Shown: piece by piece, positions 9,679 through 20,105 of the stretch
Numbering within the stretch: position 1 is the first letter of the stretch
How the letters are laid out: every line of letters starts with the position of its first letter
Assembly (NCBI GenBank): GCA_010909725.1
Contig: JAACMV010000020.1
Coordinates: forward strand, 124,001 to 188,000
Direction of reading: 5' to 3'
Source: Picochlorum sp. 'celeri'
Taxonomy: Eukaryota > Chlorophyta > Trebouxiophyceae
DNA length: 64,000 nucleotides
Translations under genes and position numbers: made by a program
The notes under the pieces: model-generated
Databases searched by the model: none
Told to the model about the DNA's origin: nothing
Seen by the model: the letters and a program-made list of their open reading frames with translations, nothing else

Positions 9679-10284
9679 ATATCTAAATATATATTTCAAA
9701 ATCTAATCAAATCTATCCCTCTCACCATACGTTGCCTTGCTCTTGTCGACAAGGACGTCCTTGAAAACAGAAAAAGTCACCAGTTTGCCTACGCACTGGG
9801 ACTTACAATTCTACAGCTAGTTAAGTAAACTGATATTACATGTGTTTTACTTGTTCGTAGACAAAAACACAAGAAAACCTCGATTATTTTTTGCATTTCA
9901 ACGCATCCCCTGTCAGAGACCTTTAGTGCCTATCACGCGATGGTGTTGATGGGCGACGGGTGCCTACGTGGATGTCGATACACGCCCGTCGGCAGGTGAC
10001 CAATGCCGACCGATCGGTCCTCATGTTGATCAACATCTCTTGCAGAGGCAAAGATTCGAATCTTTATGGGACAGGCTTGTGGGAGAATGCAAATATCTGC
10101 AACTTTTACAAGTAAAATTTGTCAAAGAAAATGTAATAGCAACCAGAAAACAACAGGATGGGCTGGTTTTTATCGCTCTTGGCAAGAGGCAAGCGGGGTA
10201 TGTCCTGGTAACGGTTGAAAAAATTCAACGGAGAAACAATGGAAGATATTCGGATTACTAATAGAACTCTAAGGGTTTGATGAG
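9679..10284. promoter_or_regulatory. Divergent promoter region GCN5 / IPMK
   Basis: About 600 bp between two divergent ATGs. A plus-strand frame of 97 codons (9968-10261) ends before the IPMK start and has no family features; it could be a uORF or chance. A short GC-rich inverted repeat (cgacggg ... cccgtcg) lies near 9954-9991. Confidence 0.35.
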
Positions 10285-11550
10285 ATGTATCCACGCTCCA
10301 TGAATATGAACGGGTTTGATTTGAAACCTTGTGAGCATCAGGTAGCTGGGCACCTTTTTGAAGAAGGGAAAGCTGGGTGCCTCGTCGACAATCGAGGACA
10401 CTTTTATAAACCTATACAGCCAGGTCCCAGGGGTGATAGAGAAAAAGAGTTTTATGAACGCTTACATCTGAGCAAAGAGGAAGGCCTGAAAGAGTATCGA
10501 AATAGATCATGGAACAGGGGATATATTGAAGCATTTACATCAATCTTGCACGGCGGCTCATATTCTGAAGCGATCAAATCATTACTTGTCGTAACGCAGG
10601 AACAAACTATTGCAAGTGATCGGCGATTTTCCAGCCTTATGAGTCACAGGTGTCCTACTTTCTCCAGGCAAGAATCCATATTGTACAAAGGAGAACCAAA
10701 AAAGATAAATGTGCTGCAGAAAGATGAATCAGGTATGGTAGAATGGACGAAAATAGGAGACGAAGAGATTATATGGGAAGATAACGAAAATGACGATGCT
10801 ACTGAAGTCTCTCAGGAGTGTGGTGAGCCACCTGTTGGCTTCGCTGATCGAACAGACTTAGACAGCATCCCTGAGAAAATAAGGTCCCTGCCTTTCCTGA
10901 TCAGGCATGCTCCTTTGTTGAAGGCAATACCAAAATTTTATAAAGTCTGCTCAGTAGAAAATCGTACATTACTGGAGCTTGAAGACCTGGCACGCATGTA
11001 CAGTCATCCTTGTATCATTGACATTAAGATTGGGCATCGCACGTGGTATCCAGATGCAGACGAATCATATATAGAACGATGCAAGAAGAAAGATGCAAAC
11101 ACAACGCAACTTGACTTGGGATTCAAAATCTGTGGAATGCAGGTGTATCGTCATAGTGTAGGAGGATATTGGAGGGCAAGTAAACGGTGGTGCAAGACGT
11201 TATCAAAATCGACAATAGATCGTGCTTTGGAATCTTTTGTGCACAATGAAAATGGTTTAAAGCCCATGGATGTATACGGAGGCCCTGGCGGTGTAATACA
11301 CCAACTGTCACTGTTGGAGGAGTGGTTTGCTTATCAAACAGAGTTTCGCTTTTATTCTTCATCTATCCTCATCTTATACGAAGGAGATGCAAAATCATCA
11401 TCGGAAGCTAATATTTCGCTTCGGATGGTTGATTTCGCCCATGCATTCAGCACCAAGAATGAAGAACAAATGGGAAGGGATGAAAATTACTTGGAAGGTC
11501 TCAAATCCTTCAAGGCTCATTTAGTTAGATTGCTCAGCAAATATTTTTGA
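10285..11550 (+). CDS. Inositol polyphosphate multikinase (IPK family)
   Basis: A single-exon 421-residue kinase. The N-terminal motif EHQVAGH...LVDNRGHFYKPIQPGPRGDREKEFYE is typical of IPMK. The catalytic PxxxDxKxG motif reads PCIIDIKIGHRTW near residue 249, the SSLL-type strand reads SSILILYEGD, and the metal-binding motif is MVDFAHAF near 392. IPMK phosphorylates Ins(1,4,5)P3 to higher inositol phosphates in nucleus and cytosol. An insertion of about 110 residues (about 90-200, acidic and variable) separates the N-terminal strand block from LPFLIRHAPLLKAIPKFYKV. IP6 kinase cannot be excluded, but the N-terminal block favours IPMK. The stop lies 47 bp from the convergent ArgC stop. Confidence 0.88.
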   Translation: MYPRSMNMNGFDLKPCEHQVAGHLFEEGKAGCLVDNRGHFYKPIQPGPRGDREKEFYERLHLSKEEGLKEYRNRSWNRGYIEAFTSILHGGSYSEAIKSLLVVTQEQTIASDRRFSSLMSHRCPTFSRQESILYKGEPKKINVLQKDESGMVEWTKIGDEEIIWEDNENDDATEVSQECGEPPVGFADRTDLDSIPEKIRSLPFLIRHAPLLKAIPKFYKVCSVENRTLLELEDLARMYSHPCIIDIKIGHRTWYPDADESYIERCKKKDANTTQLDLGFKICGMQVYRHSVGGYWRASKRWCKTLSKSTIDRALESFVHNENGLKPMDVYGGPGGVIHQLSLLEEWFAYQTEFRFYSSSILILYEGDAKSSSEANISLRMVDFAHAFSTKNEEQMGRDENYLEGLKSFKAHLVRLLSKYF

Positions 11551-11596
11551 AGTTTTACCTTGTTCTTTCATTATTATTAAATCTTTTTGAGTGGTA

Positions 11597-12856
11597 TTAT
11601 GGATACAAAGCTTGTTGTAAAATTCCAGTTGTCTCTGGCACTCCAAATAACAAATTCATGTTTTGAATGGCTTGCCCTGATGCTCCCTTTACCAAATTAT
11701 CAATCACAGATAGCACAATAGCACGACCAGATATTCTATCTTCAAAAACACTGATATGACAGAAGTTTGTTCCCCTAACATGATGCGTATACGGAGCGAC
11801 ACCTGGCTTTAGCACGTGAACAAATGGTTCCGATTTATATCGTTCCTCCAAAGCAGTGCGGAGCTCTTCCACGCCTGTTCCTTCAGACATTCTCACATAG
11901 GAGGCAGTTTCCATGCCTCTACTCATAGGCATCAAGTGTGGTGTGAAACTGATCTTGACATCTTTTCCTGAAGCCATTGAAAGTCCCTGCTCAATCTCTG
12001 GCATGTGTCGGTGCTTTCCGACGCCATATGCATTCACTCCCTCAGCTGCTTCACAATATAGCAAATTCTGCTTAGCACTTCTCCCAGCGCCACTAATTCC
12101 AGACTTTGCGTCAATTATAATATCTTCGGTCGCGATGAGCCCCTTTTCCACCAAAGGAACCAGCCCCAACTGTACACACGTTGGATAGCACCCTGGGTTT
12201 GCCACAACCCTTGCCTTCTTTACTTCCTCACGCGCAAGTTCTGTCAGGCCATAAACAACCTCCTTCTGAAGTTCTGGTGCTTTGTGCTCCCCTCCATACC
12301 ATTCAGCATAGGTGTTCACATCTTTCAACCTGAAGTCTGCTGAGAGATCAACCACTTTAACATTCATGGGCAATGATGCCAGAACTTCCTGCGTTGTCGC
12401 GTGAGGCAAGCAACAAAATGCTGCATCGATGGAACTCCAATCCACATCAGCAATTTTTACGAGGGTTTGATCATCCGTTGCAGAGGCCAGGTGTGGGAAT
12501 ACACTAGAGAACTTCTGCCCAGCCTTGCTCTCTCCTGTCAGTGCTGTTACTTTGAAGTCTGGGTGCAACGATAGGAGCCTCATAACCTCAGCTCCAGTAT
12601 ATCCTGAGGCACCCAAGACAGCAATGTTTTGTTGCTCACCTGCTGCATGTACTGCAATCTGCCGTCTGTCCATCTGCAAGGGCAAGGTATAGGGCTTCAA
12701 ATATACATCATCGAACGACAGAGCATCGCGCTGTGATGTATTCCATCGTAATCACAAACATACCCTGTGTGATTTAGATCGACTCGATGCCATCATCCCT
12801 TTCGAACGTCCATAGGGCACTGGTGCTCGCCTCAAGCTCGTGGCGGAAGAAACCAT
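11597..12856 (-). CDS. ARGC: N-acetyl-gamma-glutamyl-phosphate reductase, organelle-targeted, two exons
   Basis: Exon 1 (12764-12856) encodes a 31-residue leader rich in Ser, Arg and Ala (MVSSATSLRRAPVPYGRSKG), fitting a plastid or mitochondrial transit peptide. Exon 2 (11597-12673) encodes the enzyme. The intron is 90 nt, phase 0 (gtatgt...ttgcag). The NADP-binding motif is VLGASGYTGAEVMRLL, the catalytic Cys lies in VANPGCYPTCVQL, and the His-containing HLMPMSRGM and HVRGTNFCHISVF are present. It reduces N-acetylglutamyl-5-phosphate to the semialdehyde, the third step of arginine synthesis; in plants this occurs in plastids. The length without leader (about 359) fits plant and bacterial ArgC and not the fungal ArgB/C fusion. 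Confidence 0.96.
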
Positions 12857-13084
12857 GATACGTTAACCTTTCAAAGATATGTTTGCAGATAAAAAGGTTA
12901 TTTGTGACCACTCTTGCGACCTTTGGCTGAAATGTATGGGCTTGCAGATGCAAACTCGCCGCAACATGGCATCACCCTGAGGCAGGGAGAAATTTCAGAC
13001 GATGGGGAGACTGATGACATCCTTTTTACAACATCAAATCTCGGTCTTCAGAACACGTTCTAGCATTTCACCATACATATAGAT

Positions 13085-13842
13085 TCAAAATTTTGCCCTC
13101 TTCATGCTCCCATGCTTTGTTGACAGCCGCTTCTTGACAGGCCTACCAAATTTATCCTTCACCGTTCTGTCCTCTGTTGCTGCTTTCTTTACCTGACATG
13201 GTCTATTGCCTATGTATTGGCCTTGCATCTCCCTGAGAGCCTGTGCGCCTTCTTTTATACTACCTAACGAAACAAAGCCGAACCCTTTGCTTTTATTTGT
13301 ATGAGTCTGTCGCATTACTTTGGCCATATTGAATGATTCGTATCTATTAAAGGCACTCGTCAGCATAGAATCAGTCACTTCTGGGCCTAAATTCCCTACA
13401 AATATTCGAAAATCATTCTCAGGCCACTCTAGAAGCTTCGGATCGACCCAGCGGCGTCCAGCTGCTTGCCTTATAACTCCAACATTGGCCTGGCCTGGTG
13501 TTGCTCTTGGTGGTGCCTTGGCTCGATTTGGCTGACTGATACTCCTTACGTCTTCATTATACACTTCTTCTGGGACTCTTGATACTGATGGTGCATTCGA
13601 AATGACCGCAGACCGCTTCACAGACGCTTGGACACTTGCTTTTCCAGAACTCAGTCTTTGCGAACTTTCTCGAGCAGCAACATCAGCATCACGACCACCA
13701 TCTCTATGTGACTGCATTAATTTAATAACGAAAATGTCATGCACCATGGAGCAAAACGCCGCGTTACGTGTCTACATACCTGTGAAACTTCTTTTTCTAC
13801 GGTGGCTATTTCGGCATAGAAGTCTGCCAATTCGTCTCCCAT
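13085..13842 (-). CDS. RBM42: RBM42-like RNA-binding protein, two exons
   Basis: Exon 1 (13780-13842) encodes MGDELADFYAEIATVEKEVSQ; exon 2 (13085-13711) the rest; the 68-nt intron is phase 0 (gtatgt...atgcag). The protein is about 229 residues. The single RRM near the C-terminus (FRIFVGNLGPEVTDSMLTSAF; SKGFGFVSLGSIKEGAQAL; EMQGQYIGNRPCQVKKA) and the basic tail match RBM42, an RNA-binding protein tied to hnRNP K and splicing. The conserved lead-in AGRRWVDPKLLEWPENDFRIFVG is also typical. It is shorter than animal RBM42 because the Pro-rich N-terminal half is reduced. The start lies 200 bp from the divergent OTU gene. Confidence 0.9.
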
Positions 13843-14042
13843 GATGGTTCTCAAAGATTATATAGTGATTAATTTGCCAAGTGAAGAAATTTCCAAATAC
13901 ATTATCACCAAAGCTTTGCTTCGGAAGCAATCTTGAAGATCTAGCAGATCTAGATCTGAGACCTTGCACGTTCTCATGCAACATACTATCAAGAATATCC
14001 TGTAGTAACATCAGTTGAAAAAGAATCATCAAAATCGATAGG
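13843..14042. promoter_or_regulatory. Divergent promoter region RBM42 / OTUD6-like
   Basis: A 200-bp spacer between divergent starts. It contains the 14-bp palindrome CAGATCTAGATCTG at 13945-13958, which recurs exactly once elsewhere in the window (19880-19893), also in a 5' region. Confidence 0.55.
13945..13958. repeat. Palindrome CAGATCTAGATCTG, copy 1
   Basis: A perfect 14-bp palindrome, about equidistant from the RBM42 and OTU start codons (103 and 85 bp). Possible binding site for a dimeric factor; no family is assigned. Confidence 0.6.
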
Positions 14043-15155
14043 ATGGGTCGAAAAGGAGGAGGCAGATCGGCCTTCATGAAAGCAGCCATGCGAGCCCCTG
14101 CTAGCGGCACCCAAGACGAGCAGGAGGGCGATGTACTCGAGAAGGAAAAGATGTCAACGGAAGACAAAATCATGGATGAAGGAGACGAAATTCGGAAAAC
14201 TGATGCACAGGAATCCCTCCACGGCGCCGAGGAAGTCCCTGAGCAGGAAACGAAAGGGCAGATGACTCAGCGTCATAAGAGGGAAGCGAAAGCGCTCAAA
14301 GATAAAGTCAAGAGAATGGGAAAGAAAGGGAAGGAGGAAGGAGCAAAGTTGCTATCAGAAATGGAGGATAGGCATGCTGCAGAGTTGAAGAATCTTGAGA
14401 TTCGTGAAACAGAGCCAACAGTGGAAGAGGTCACCATATCCCTGTACTCTAGCAAAGTGGGTGAGCCCCGTAAAACGAAGGCGCAGAAACGTAGAGAAAA
14501 ACTTATGAAAGAGGAACAGGAAAGAGAGGAGCGGATAGCAGCAGAAAACGAAGCTAGAGGAGAGTCAGAGAAAGAGAAGGAGGAGGCTGCATTGACAGAG
14601 TTGTTGCATTCATGTGGCCTTGTGATTCATGATATTATTCCAGACGGGCATTGTCTTTACAAATCTCTAGGTATGTATTCACTTGTTTTTGGACCCGACA
14701 CTTTTCGTACGCCGAGAGGGCTCAGTAGATCATTTTTTTGTGCAGATGATCAAATACATTGCCTACCAGACAAAGGGGCTACAATTGCAGCAACTCTTGG
14801 TCAAGATGCATCCGACTTGAGCTACTTGAAGCTTAGATCAATATGCGCAGATTCACTTCGTTCGCATAAGGATGATTTCATTCACTTTTTGGCTGAAGAT
14901 GATGTCAGCTCTAGCGAGGGTGACAGGTTCGAGGCTTACTGCAATGAAGTTGAGAAAACCGCAGCATGGGGGGGACATCTTGAAATACAAGCAATATCGA
15001 TAGCTCTTAAAGTTCACATTAAGGTTTACACTGTGGGGATTTCAGCAATAGATATCGGCGAGGAGTATCATGGGGAAAACACATTCCTTCAGATTTGCTA
15101 TTTGAAGCATGCATTCGGACTAGGAGAACATTACAATTCTACAAGAACCATATAA
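14043..15155 (+). CDS. OTUD6-like OTU deubiquitinase with a 75-nt in-frame intron
   Basis: Exons 14043-14670 and 14746-15155. The intron (gtatgt...gtgcag) is a multiple of three without stops, so an unspliced message would read through and insert 25 residues right behind the catalytic motif. Spliced length is about 345. The N-terminal half is a charged coiled coil (about 60-185), as in OTUD6/OTU2. The OTU catalytic motif is PDGHCLYKSL with the active Asp and Cys; the C-terminal end has WGGHLEIQAISIAL and the catalytic His in EHYNSTR. The family cleaves ubiquitin chains and acts on translation machinery and stress signalling. A GGGRSAFMKAAMRAP N-terminus is unusual for the family. Confidence 0.88.
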   Translation: MGRKGGGRSAFMKAAMRAPASGTQDEQEGDVLEKEKMSTEDKIMDEGDEIRKTDAQESLHGAEEVPEQETKGQMTQRHKREAKALKDKVKRMGKKGKEEGAKLLSEMEDRHAAELKNLEIRETEPTVEEVTISLYSSKVGEPRKTKAQKRREKLMKEEQEREERIAAENEARGESEKEKEEAALTELLHSCGLVIHDIIPDGHCLYKSLGMYSLVFGPDTFRTPRGLSRSFFCADDQIHCLPDKGATIAATLGQDASDLSYLKLRSICADSLRSHKDDFIHFLAEDDVSSSEGDRFEAYCNEVEKTAAWGGHLEIQAISIALKVHIKVYTVGISAIDIGEEYHGENTFLQICYLKHAFGLGEHYNSTRTI

Positions 15156-15284
15156 ATCCACTATTTCTGAAAATTTGAATTGTAAAATTGATGATGGATT
15201 GTTTCAGCTAGTTCTAATGCTTTGAACCAGTCGGCTGGACGCAATAAAGGAGCGTTTGTAATTTGCTTCCGGAACTGAGCGGAC

Positions 15285-15629
15285 ATGTGTCTTCTATGCT
15301 GCGCCTATTTGGGTTACAAAGGCAACAAAGCTATGGATACTATATCGAAAACCAATACTCAACCTGTCGATAGCTATTGGAAGACAGAGATTCAAACATC
15401 TTTGAGGGTGCGCAGCTCAATCCAATTGGTTCAAAACGTCGCATGTGATCTTCTCATGCACATTTATATCTGATGATTGTAGATTAGGAGAATTGAGTCG
15501 GGGAAGGCTCCAAAAGTCGAAGAACCTCCGACGCGAAGAAAAGTGTCGCAAAAGGAGAAGGAGAGCAAGGAGAGGCTGCAACGACTCGTGGAAGCTCATG
15601 CTCCACGCGGAAATAGAAGCAAGAAATAG
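15285..15629 (+). CDS. Small basic protein of unknown function, two exons
   Basis: Exon 1 (15285-15407) starts MCLLCCAYLGYKGNKAM; exon 2 (15483-15629) encodes a highly charged tail rich in Lys, Arg and Glu (RRKVSQKEKESKERLQRL) ending in NRSKK. The intron is 75 nt, phase 0 (gtgcgc...tgtag). Predicted length is 89. The stop lies 8 bp from the convergent PPCS stop, which matches the tight packing of other real convergent pairs here. No family is recognised. The Cys-rich start could be S-acylated; an earlier exon is possible. The call rests on reading frame, splice signals and position only. Confidence 0.45.
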
Positions 15630-15637
15630 TCGCTCCA

Positions 15638-16773
15638 CTATGTGGTACTTTGAAGAAAATACTTTTCATGGATGTGGATTAACTCTCCAACCAGCAGCTC
15701 CTCGATAGCCCGGACGTCTTTTGGTCGTTGAATATGGACTGGCTCATTCCCCTGATGTTTATTGAAGAGTAGGACGGACTCTTTTCTCGAATGAAGCAGA
15801 TTAGCTACAACACAATCGACTTGGTACATTTCTATGGATTTCTTCGCTTTCGTTTCTAATATCGATTGATCAGTCTCGAGTTTAAAGCTCACAATCATTG
15901 CATCTGGGATCCAATCACGACGCATCACGCCCAAGGCCTTGGGAACCTTTGACAGATGGATTGACAAATCAGCCTCTCTCGACTGTATTTTATGCTCGGC
16001 CTGTGCATTAGTACACCAAAAAATTAGTGAAAAGCAAATATTTCATTGAGAGAAGAATCAGCTCCACTGCACAACGTACCAAGCTTCCCCAGGGGATGTA
16101 GAAATCAGAGACTGCAGCTGCGCAATACATCATAGCTCTTTCATGGCATACAGCAAGCGCTGTACAGATAACTTCCAATGTCTACAGCGATATCGTCATA
16201 AGATTAGTTCTTTTAGGAATATGGAAGGTACCACCTAGCCATGTACATCAAATCTGCAAGACGCAGTACCTTTAGATATTCAAATAATGTTGTAAATTTG
16301 ATCCGCAGCATTCTCCCTTTGCGGACATACGTGAATGATGTCATCAGTCCTTGCGCAAGGTTTTCCCGGAGTTCCAACTTATATTTCCCTGTCACAGAAC
16401 TGATGCGGTGCTCCACCACATCAGACATGCAGTCTCCCGACAAATGCTCTTCAAATTCCGAGATGAACGGCTGAGCCGATCCGTGTCGTGTCAGGAAGAT
16501 GACATGATACCCATGCTTGAGGAACTCTTCACAGGAAAGAGCGCCCCTCGTCCCTTTGCTGAAATTGTCGATGAATCTCACACAATTCTTCTCCAATGGA
16601 ACAGTAGTACCCCCTGACGTGACACAAACAATACGGTTCTGACCACTTGCTTTCGTATTGACCTGAAGAATAAACTCTCTTACTTTCTCCGCGACATTCT
16701 CCATCCCGCTAGAAGGAGCATCCCTGAGAAATTCATTCAAAATATGTGTCTCATTTTGACTCGAAGACTCCAT
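15638..16773 (-). CDS. PPCS: Phosphopantothenate-cysteine ligase, three exons
   Basis: Exons 16270-16773, 16080-16181 and 15638-16000, introns 88 and 79 nt, all phase 0. The N-terminal motif [27 protein letters not shown] is the nucleotide-binding start of eukaryotic CoaB. Exon 2 supplies [16 protein letters not shown] and exon 3 starts AEHKIQS, then [29 protein letters not shown] and VVANLL, in the same order as human PPCS. The enzyme joins 4'-phosphopantothenate and cysteine in CoA synthesis; eukaryotic forms use ATP. Length is about 322. The ATG at 16773 fits the family; the frame upstream of it is probably UTR. Confidence 0.93.
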
Positions 16774-17892
16774 CCCATAAAAGCTATAGAATCTCCAGCA
16801 CAGTGGCGTTTGTAAGAGACTCAGACCATACTCAGAACCATTAATGCAAAATACATGGGTTTGATTGTACAACGAGACCCTATTTCAGGATGATATAACA
16901 TGATAATAATATGAATCAGGCATTCACATTGGGCACTGTCGATAATGGAGGCAAAACTTTTTGAGAGCACGTGTGTCTATGCAGACGCACCATTAAAGCT
17001 GCCGTTGATGGGACTCTGCATGTATGCACAATGCATCCTGGAGTGATGACAGGATGACCTCCATCAGACGCGTAAAGTCTATCCTCCGAATTTTTGAGAG
17101 CTTTATAAGATTCAGTGCTAGTGATTCAGACGGGACAAAGCAGTGGCGTGCACAGGATATCCTGGTCTTTGCAGTGTGAGACTGCATGATAAATGCATTC
17201 TAGTGCAAAGCTCCACATTGCCTTTGCGCAGCACACATTGGTCACACCTGGTCTGCAAGACGCATGTGTTCAGGAAAAGTGTATGAAATGCTGCTTGAAA
17301 GGGGAAACCTGTCTCTTAGAATTACAGGCATCCATGCATTTGCACTCATTTGAGCACTTTGCTTGAGTCCAGAAACAAGATGTGACCATTTTCTGAGGGG
17401 TTATATCCTTGCCAAGGTAGCAGACAAGTCTCCATTTCAAAATTTTATGAAATCTGGGTAGGATATGTTTAGTGTAAGCGGCATGGCAGATACGTATGTG
17501 CCACTTTATCATGAGAGCATCAATGTCAATTGTTGCATGATTGAACATGGTTGAATTACACAAAAAGTGCTGAAATAGTTGGGTGATTCTGGATCTAGGA
17601 TCGAAGGTTTCTGCAGATAAGCCGCACAGCTGAAGAGAAAGCGGAAGAGGACTTGATATGATAATGACGCACCGGCCAGAATTCTCTAAATGTCTAGAAA
17701 GGTTCCAAGAAGGAGCAAATTGTCTCGGATTCACGGATCGTCCGTAAAAAGTACAGGGTGGTTTTGGAATGATTGATTTCCCTAAATAGATGAATACGAA
17801 TATCCCCATGAGTGATAATAGTAGCTGCTCTTAGATTATGCTCTTAGATTATAATCAATTTCATAGGATACTGCACGGTACTGCTGTTGGCA
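16774..17892. other. 1.1 kb without a supported gene
   Basis: Between divergent PPCS and the next plus-strand gene. The longest frame is 179 codons on the minus strand (17270-17809). It is rich in Cys, His and Ile, has no recognisable domain, and lacks convincing linked exons. It could be chance, a lineage-specific gene or part of a ncRNA. No tRNA or repeat was recognised. Confidence 0.35.
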
Positions 17893-19622
17893 ATGTATTT
17901 CAAACGTGTCATTGGTCCTTGTCAGGGGGACCTTGTGATTGTCAGTGTTCAGTCGACTCAAAAATGTTCGCTTCATCGCTCATATTGTTATGACGGAGTA
18001 TTCTCTCGGCCAGGTGGATGGACAAGGTGTCGTGCACGTGACGACAAAGGAGACCACATAATTGTAAGTGGCCGAGAAATGATTGGGAACGATGTCCTGC
18101 GACAGGTTGTTGCTCAAAAGAATGCAATAGATGTCAAGAATGTATTGATAGATCAGTATCCAGATGCGAGCGTGTTGGGGGAAGATGACTGTTTGAAAAT
18201 TTTGGCATCTTGTGTCTCTGCTGAGAACTACGAGTTGGTTCTGTCAATTTTTGCATCTCTTTTCAGTCCTAGTGAGGCAGCAGGTTCATTTGATTCAGAA
18301 AACACGTTTGAATGGCCTAGAAGACGCGAGTCTTTGAGTGCAGAGGTTGTCAAGCTCTTGTGTCGGAACTTGGAGACAAAGACCGCTCTCGAGATACTGA
18401 ACATCATACGGCATCGCGGTGTACAGTCCTCAGAGGATATTCATTTTGGTTTTGTTGTCGATTGCCCCGATGGGCGTGGGAGACCTCTCGCGTTGATGCA
18501 GCCCCATGAAGGCTCCAAAGTTGTGCCAGATTCCTACTCCAAGTATGAATATGAAATCTTTTCAGGGCGAGTTGTGAGGTCGGAGTCGGAGTCTCTTGTT
18601 TCCACTTTGTCCTGGTGGAAACAAATCGGTTTTCAACTGGGTCGGATGCCAACTGCTGCACTGCATACAATGACAATTGAAGCACCCTCAGGCCAGCAGA
18701 GAACTTTCAAGTTTGGAACACCACTTTCGAGTGCTCCTGCAAAAGTTGGGGATCGAGTATCACTGGTTTGTTCTCCAGAGCAAGGGAAATCATCGAGACA
18801 AAGCATGCGGTACAGTGGTATCTTATCCCCATCACCACCTGGCACACGGCCAGGAGAACCTCTCTCAATTACCAATCATACTGTGGGCGGCAGCACAGAT
18901 TTGAACAGACCTGTAGACACGAATGATACTCTCCCGGGTTTGAAATGGCTATTGCCCGCACTGGTATTTTTTGTAGGAGTGGATGCGGCTTCTAGTATTA
19001 TAAATCCACTTTATCCAATGCTTTTTGCAGGCATGGTTGGCTCATCTGCTTTGGCTCTGTCACTTGGATCAAATGTTGTGCTGCCAAATTTGAAGAAACT
19101 ACCAGATAGCTCACTAGGACTTCAAGAGACACGACAGGGGCTACTCCAAGAACATGTGCGGCTGACGTCCAATATGCAGCAATTAATGGTGGAAACAGTT
19201 GCTGATGTTAGAATGCTGGCAAGGCTATGGCAGCTTTTAGGCAAAATGAACTCGATGGAGCACCATAAAGCGTACACGTCACGAATTGAGAGAGTAATAG
19301 AAGCGAAAGATGCAATGGAAAATAGATTAGAAGCGCGCATCTCGATGATACACGAGTATGCAAAAGTACTTAGCATGATTGAAATTGAAGTAGAAATGGA
19401 GACAGATATCCCGTTGGCTGAATATCAAGGTACGATCTGCATCATTACAAGGGCCTATATTTGCTTTCTGATTCAAATACATCACGGAAACCTGCAGATA
19501 TCCAGAGAGAATTATCCAGATTGAGTGAAATTGAAAATCTCCAGGAGGAATGGCAGGCCAAGGTAGAAGCACAGGACGAGGTTGAAAAGTTGCTGAGATC
19601 TTACTCTTCAGATGACCTATAA
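17893..19622 (+). CDS. Membrane protein with C-terminal coiled coil, possibly plastid, two exons
   Basis: Exon 1 is 17893-19429 (ATG at 17893; the codon two triplets upstream is TTG); exon 2 is 19498-19622 after a 68-nt phase-1 intron (gtacga...ctgcag). About 553 residues. A globular region (about 50-200) contains helical repeats (AENYELVLSIFASLF; LCRNLETKTALEILNII). A mid-part FQLGRMPTAALHTMTIEAP...FKFGTPLSSAPAKVGDRVSLVCSP looks like a beta-rich module. Two hydrophobic segments follow near residues 348-395 (WLLPALVFFVGVDAA; LFAGMVGSSALALSLGSN), then a long coiled coil to the end. I do not recognise the family. The layout and basic N-terminus suggest an organelle membrane protein, which is inference. 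The last 22 nt overlap a possible antisense gene. Confidence 0.7.
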
Positions 19623-20105
19623 AGCTGCTTTTGTAGTGCTCCATGAGGGCTTGGGTGATAGTGTAACCGCCTCTGAAATGTCTCCCTCTCATACGAATCC
19701 AGGCAGTCGGTCATATTGAGGTTGCCATCCCCTGCAGTACGTGGAGAAAGCATGTCAGGGCGACAGTCTCCCATGCAAACATTCACGAGGTCTGCACTTG
19801 TTGCCTCTGTTTTGTGCTGTCATCAAAGAGTTAGTGAAGCTTTGCTCGAATGATGCACATATCTAGATCCAGATCTGCGCAGATCTAGATCTGCAATCCA
19901 GATTGCATGCAAAATCCAACTGGATAATGTCAACATGAATTTTGATCCGATGCCCCTCTGTAAGACAAACGAGATTTGTTATCACCTCTGGTTTGCTAGA
20001 ATTTGGTACATTTGAAAAGAAGTCGGTGTTGTGCCGGACGAGTTTGCTGAACCAGAGATACCGAGACTCGTGTATCGAGTAACCAAGAGTGTGGCCAGTG
20101 ACCAA
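19601..20105 (-). CDS. Possible small multi-exon gene of unknown function (5' end unresolved)
   Basis: The last exon (19601-19816) has an open frame of 71 codons containing NVCMGDCRPDMLSPRTAGDG and ending YRSSEE. Its acceptor (ttgatgacag) is phase 0. Upstream on the same strand, two phase-0 pieces can be joined: about 19859-19965 (after acceptor tgtcttacag) and about 20020-20105 (ending DFFSN before gtacca). Together they would give roughly 135 residues. The 42-nt intron between the last two pieces is shorter than others here, and the start codon is not resolved; a very short first exon near 20160-20170 is possible. The 3' end overlaps the last codons of the convergent gene. I do not recognise the protein. 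Confidence 0.3.
19871..19893. repeat. Nested palindromes including CAGATCTAGATCTG, copy 2
   Basis: AGATCTGCGCAGATCT (19871-19886) is a perfect 16-bp palindrome. It overlaps CAGATCTAGATCTG (19880-19893), identical to the 14-bp palindrome at 13945. The site is about 300 bp upstream of the FAP start, within the possible antisense gene. Confidence 0.6.

Noticed and set aside
9968..10261. 97-codon frame before IPMK as a separate gene or missing exon
   Set aside because: No splice link to IPMK, no domain; IPMK starts normally at its own ATG.
17270..17809. 179-codon minus-strand frame in the 1.1-kb gap
   Set aside because: No domain, odd Cys/His/Ile-rich composition, no linked exons with matching phase; length is within what chance allows in 64 kb.
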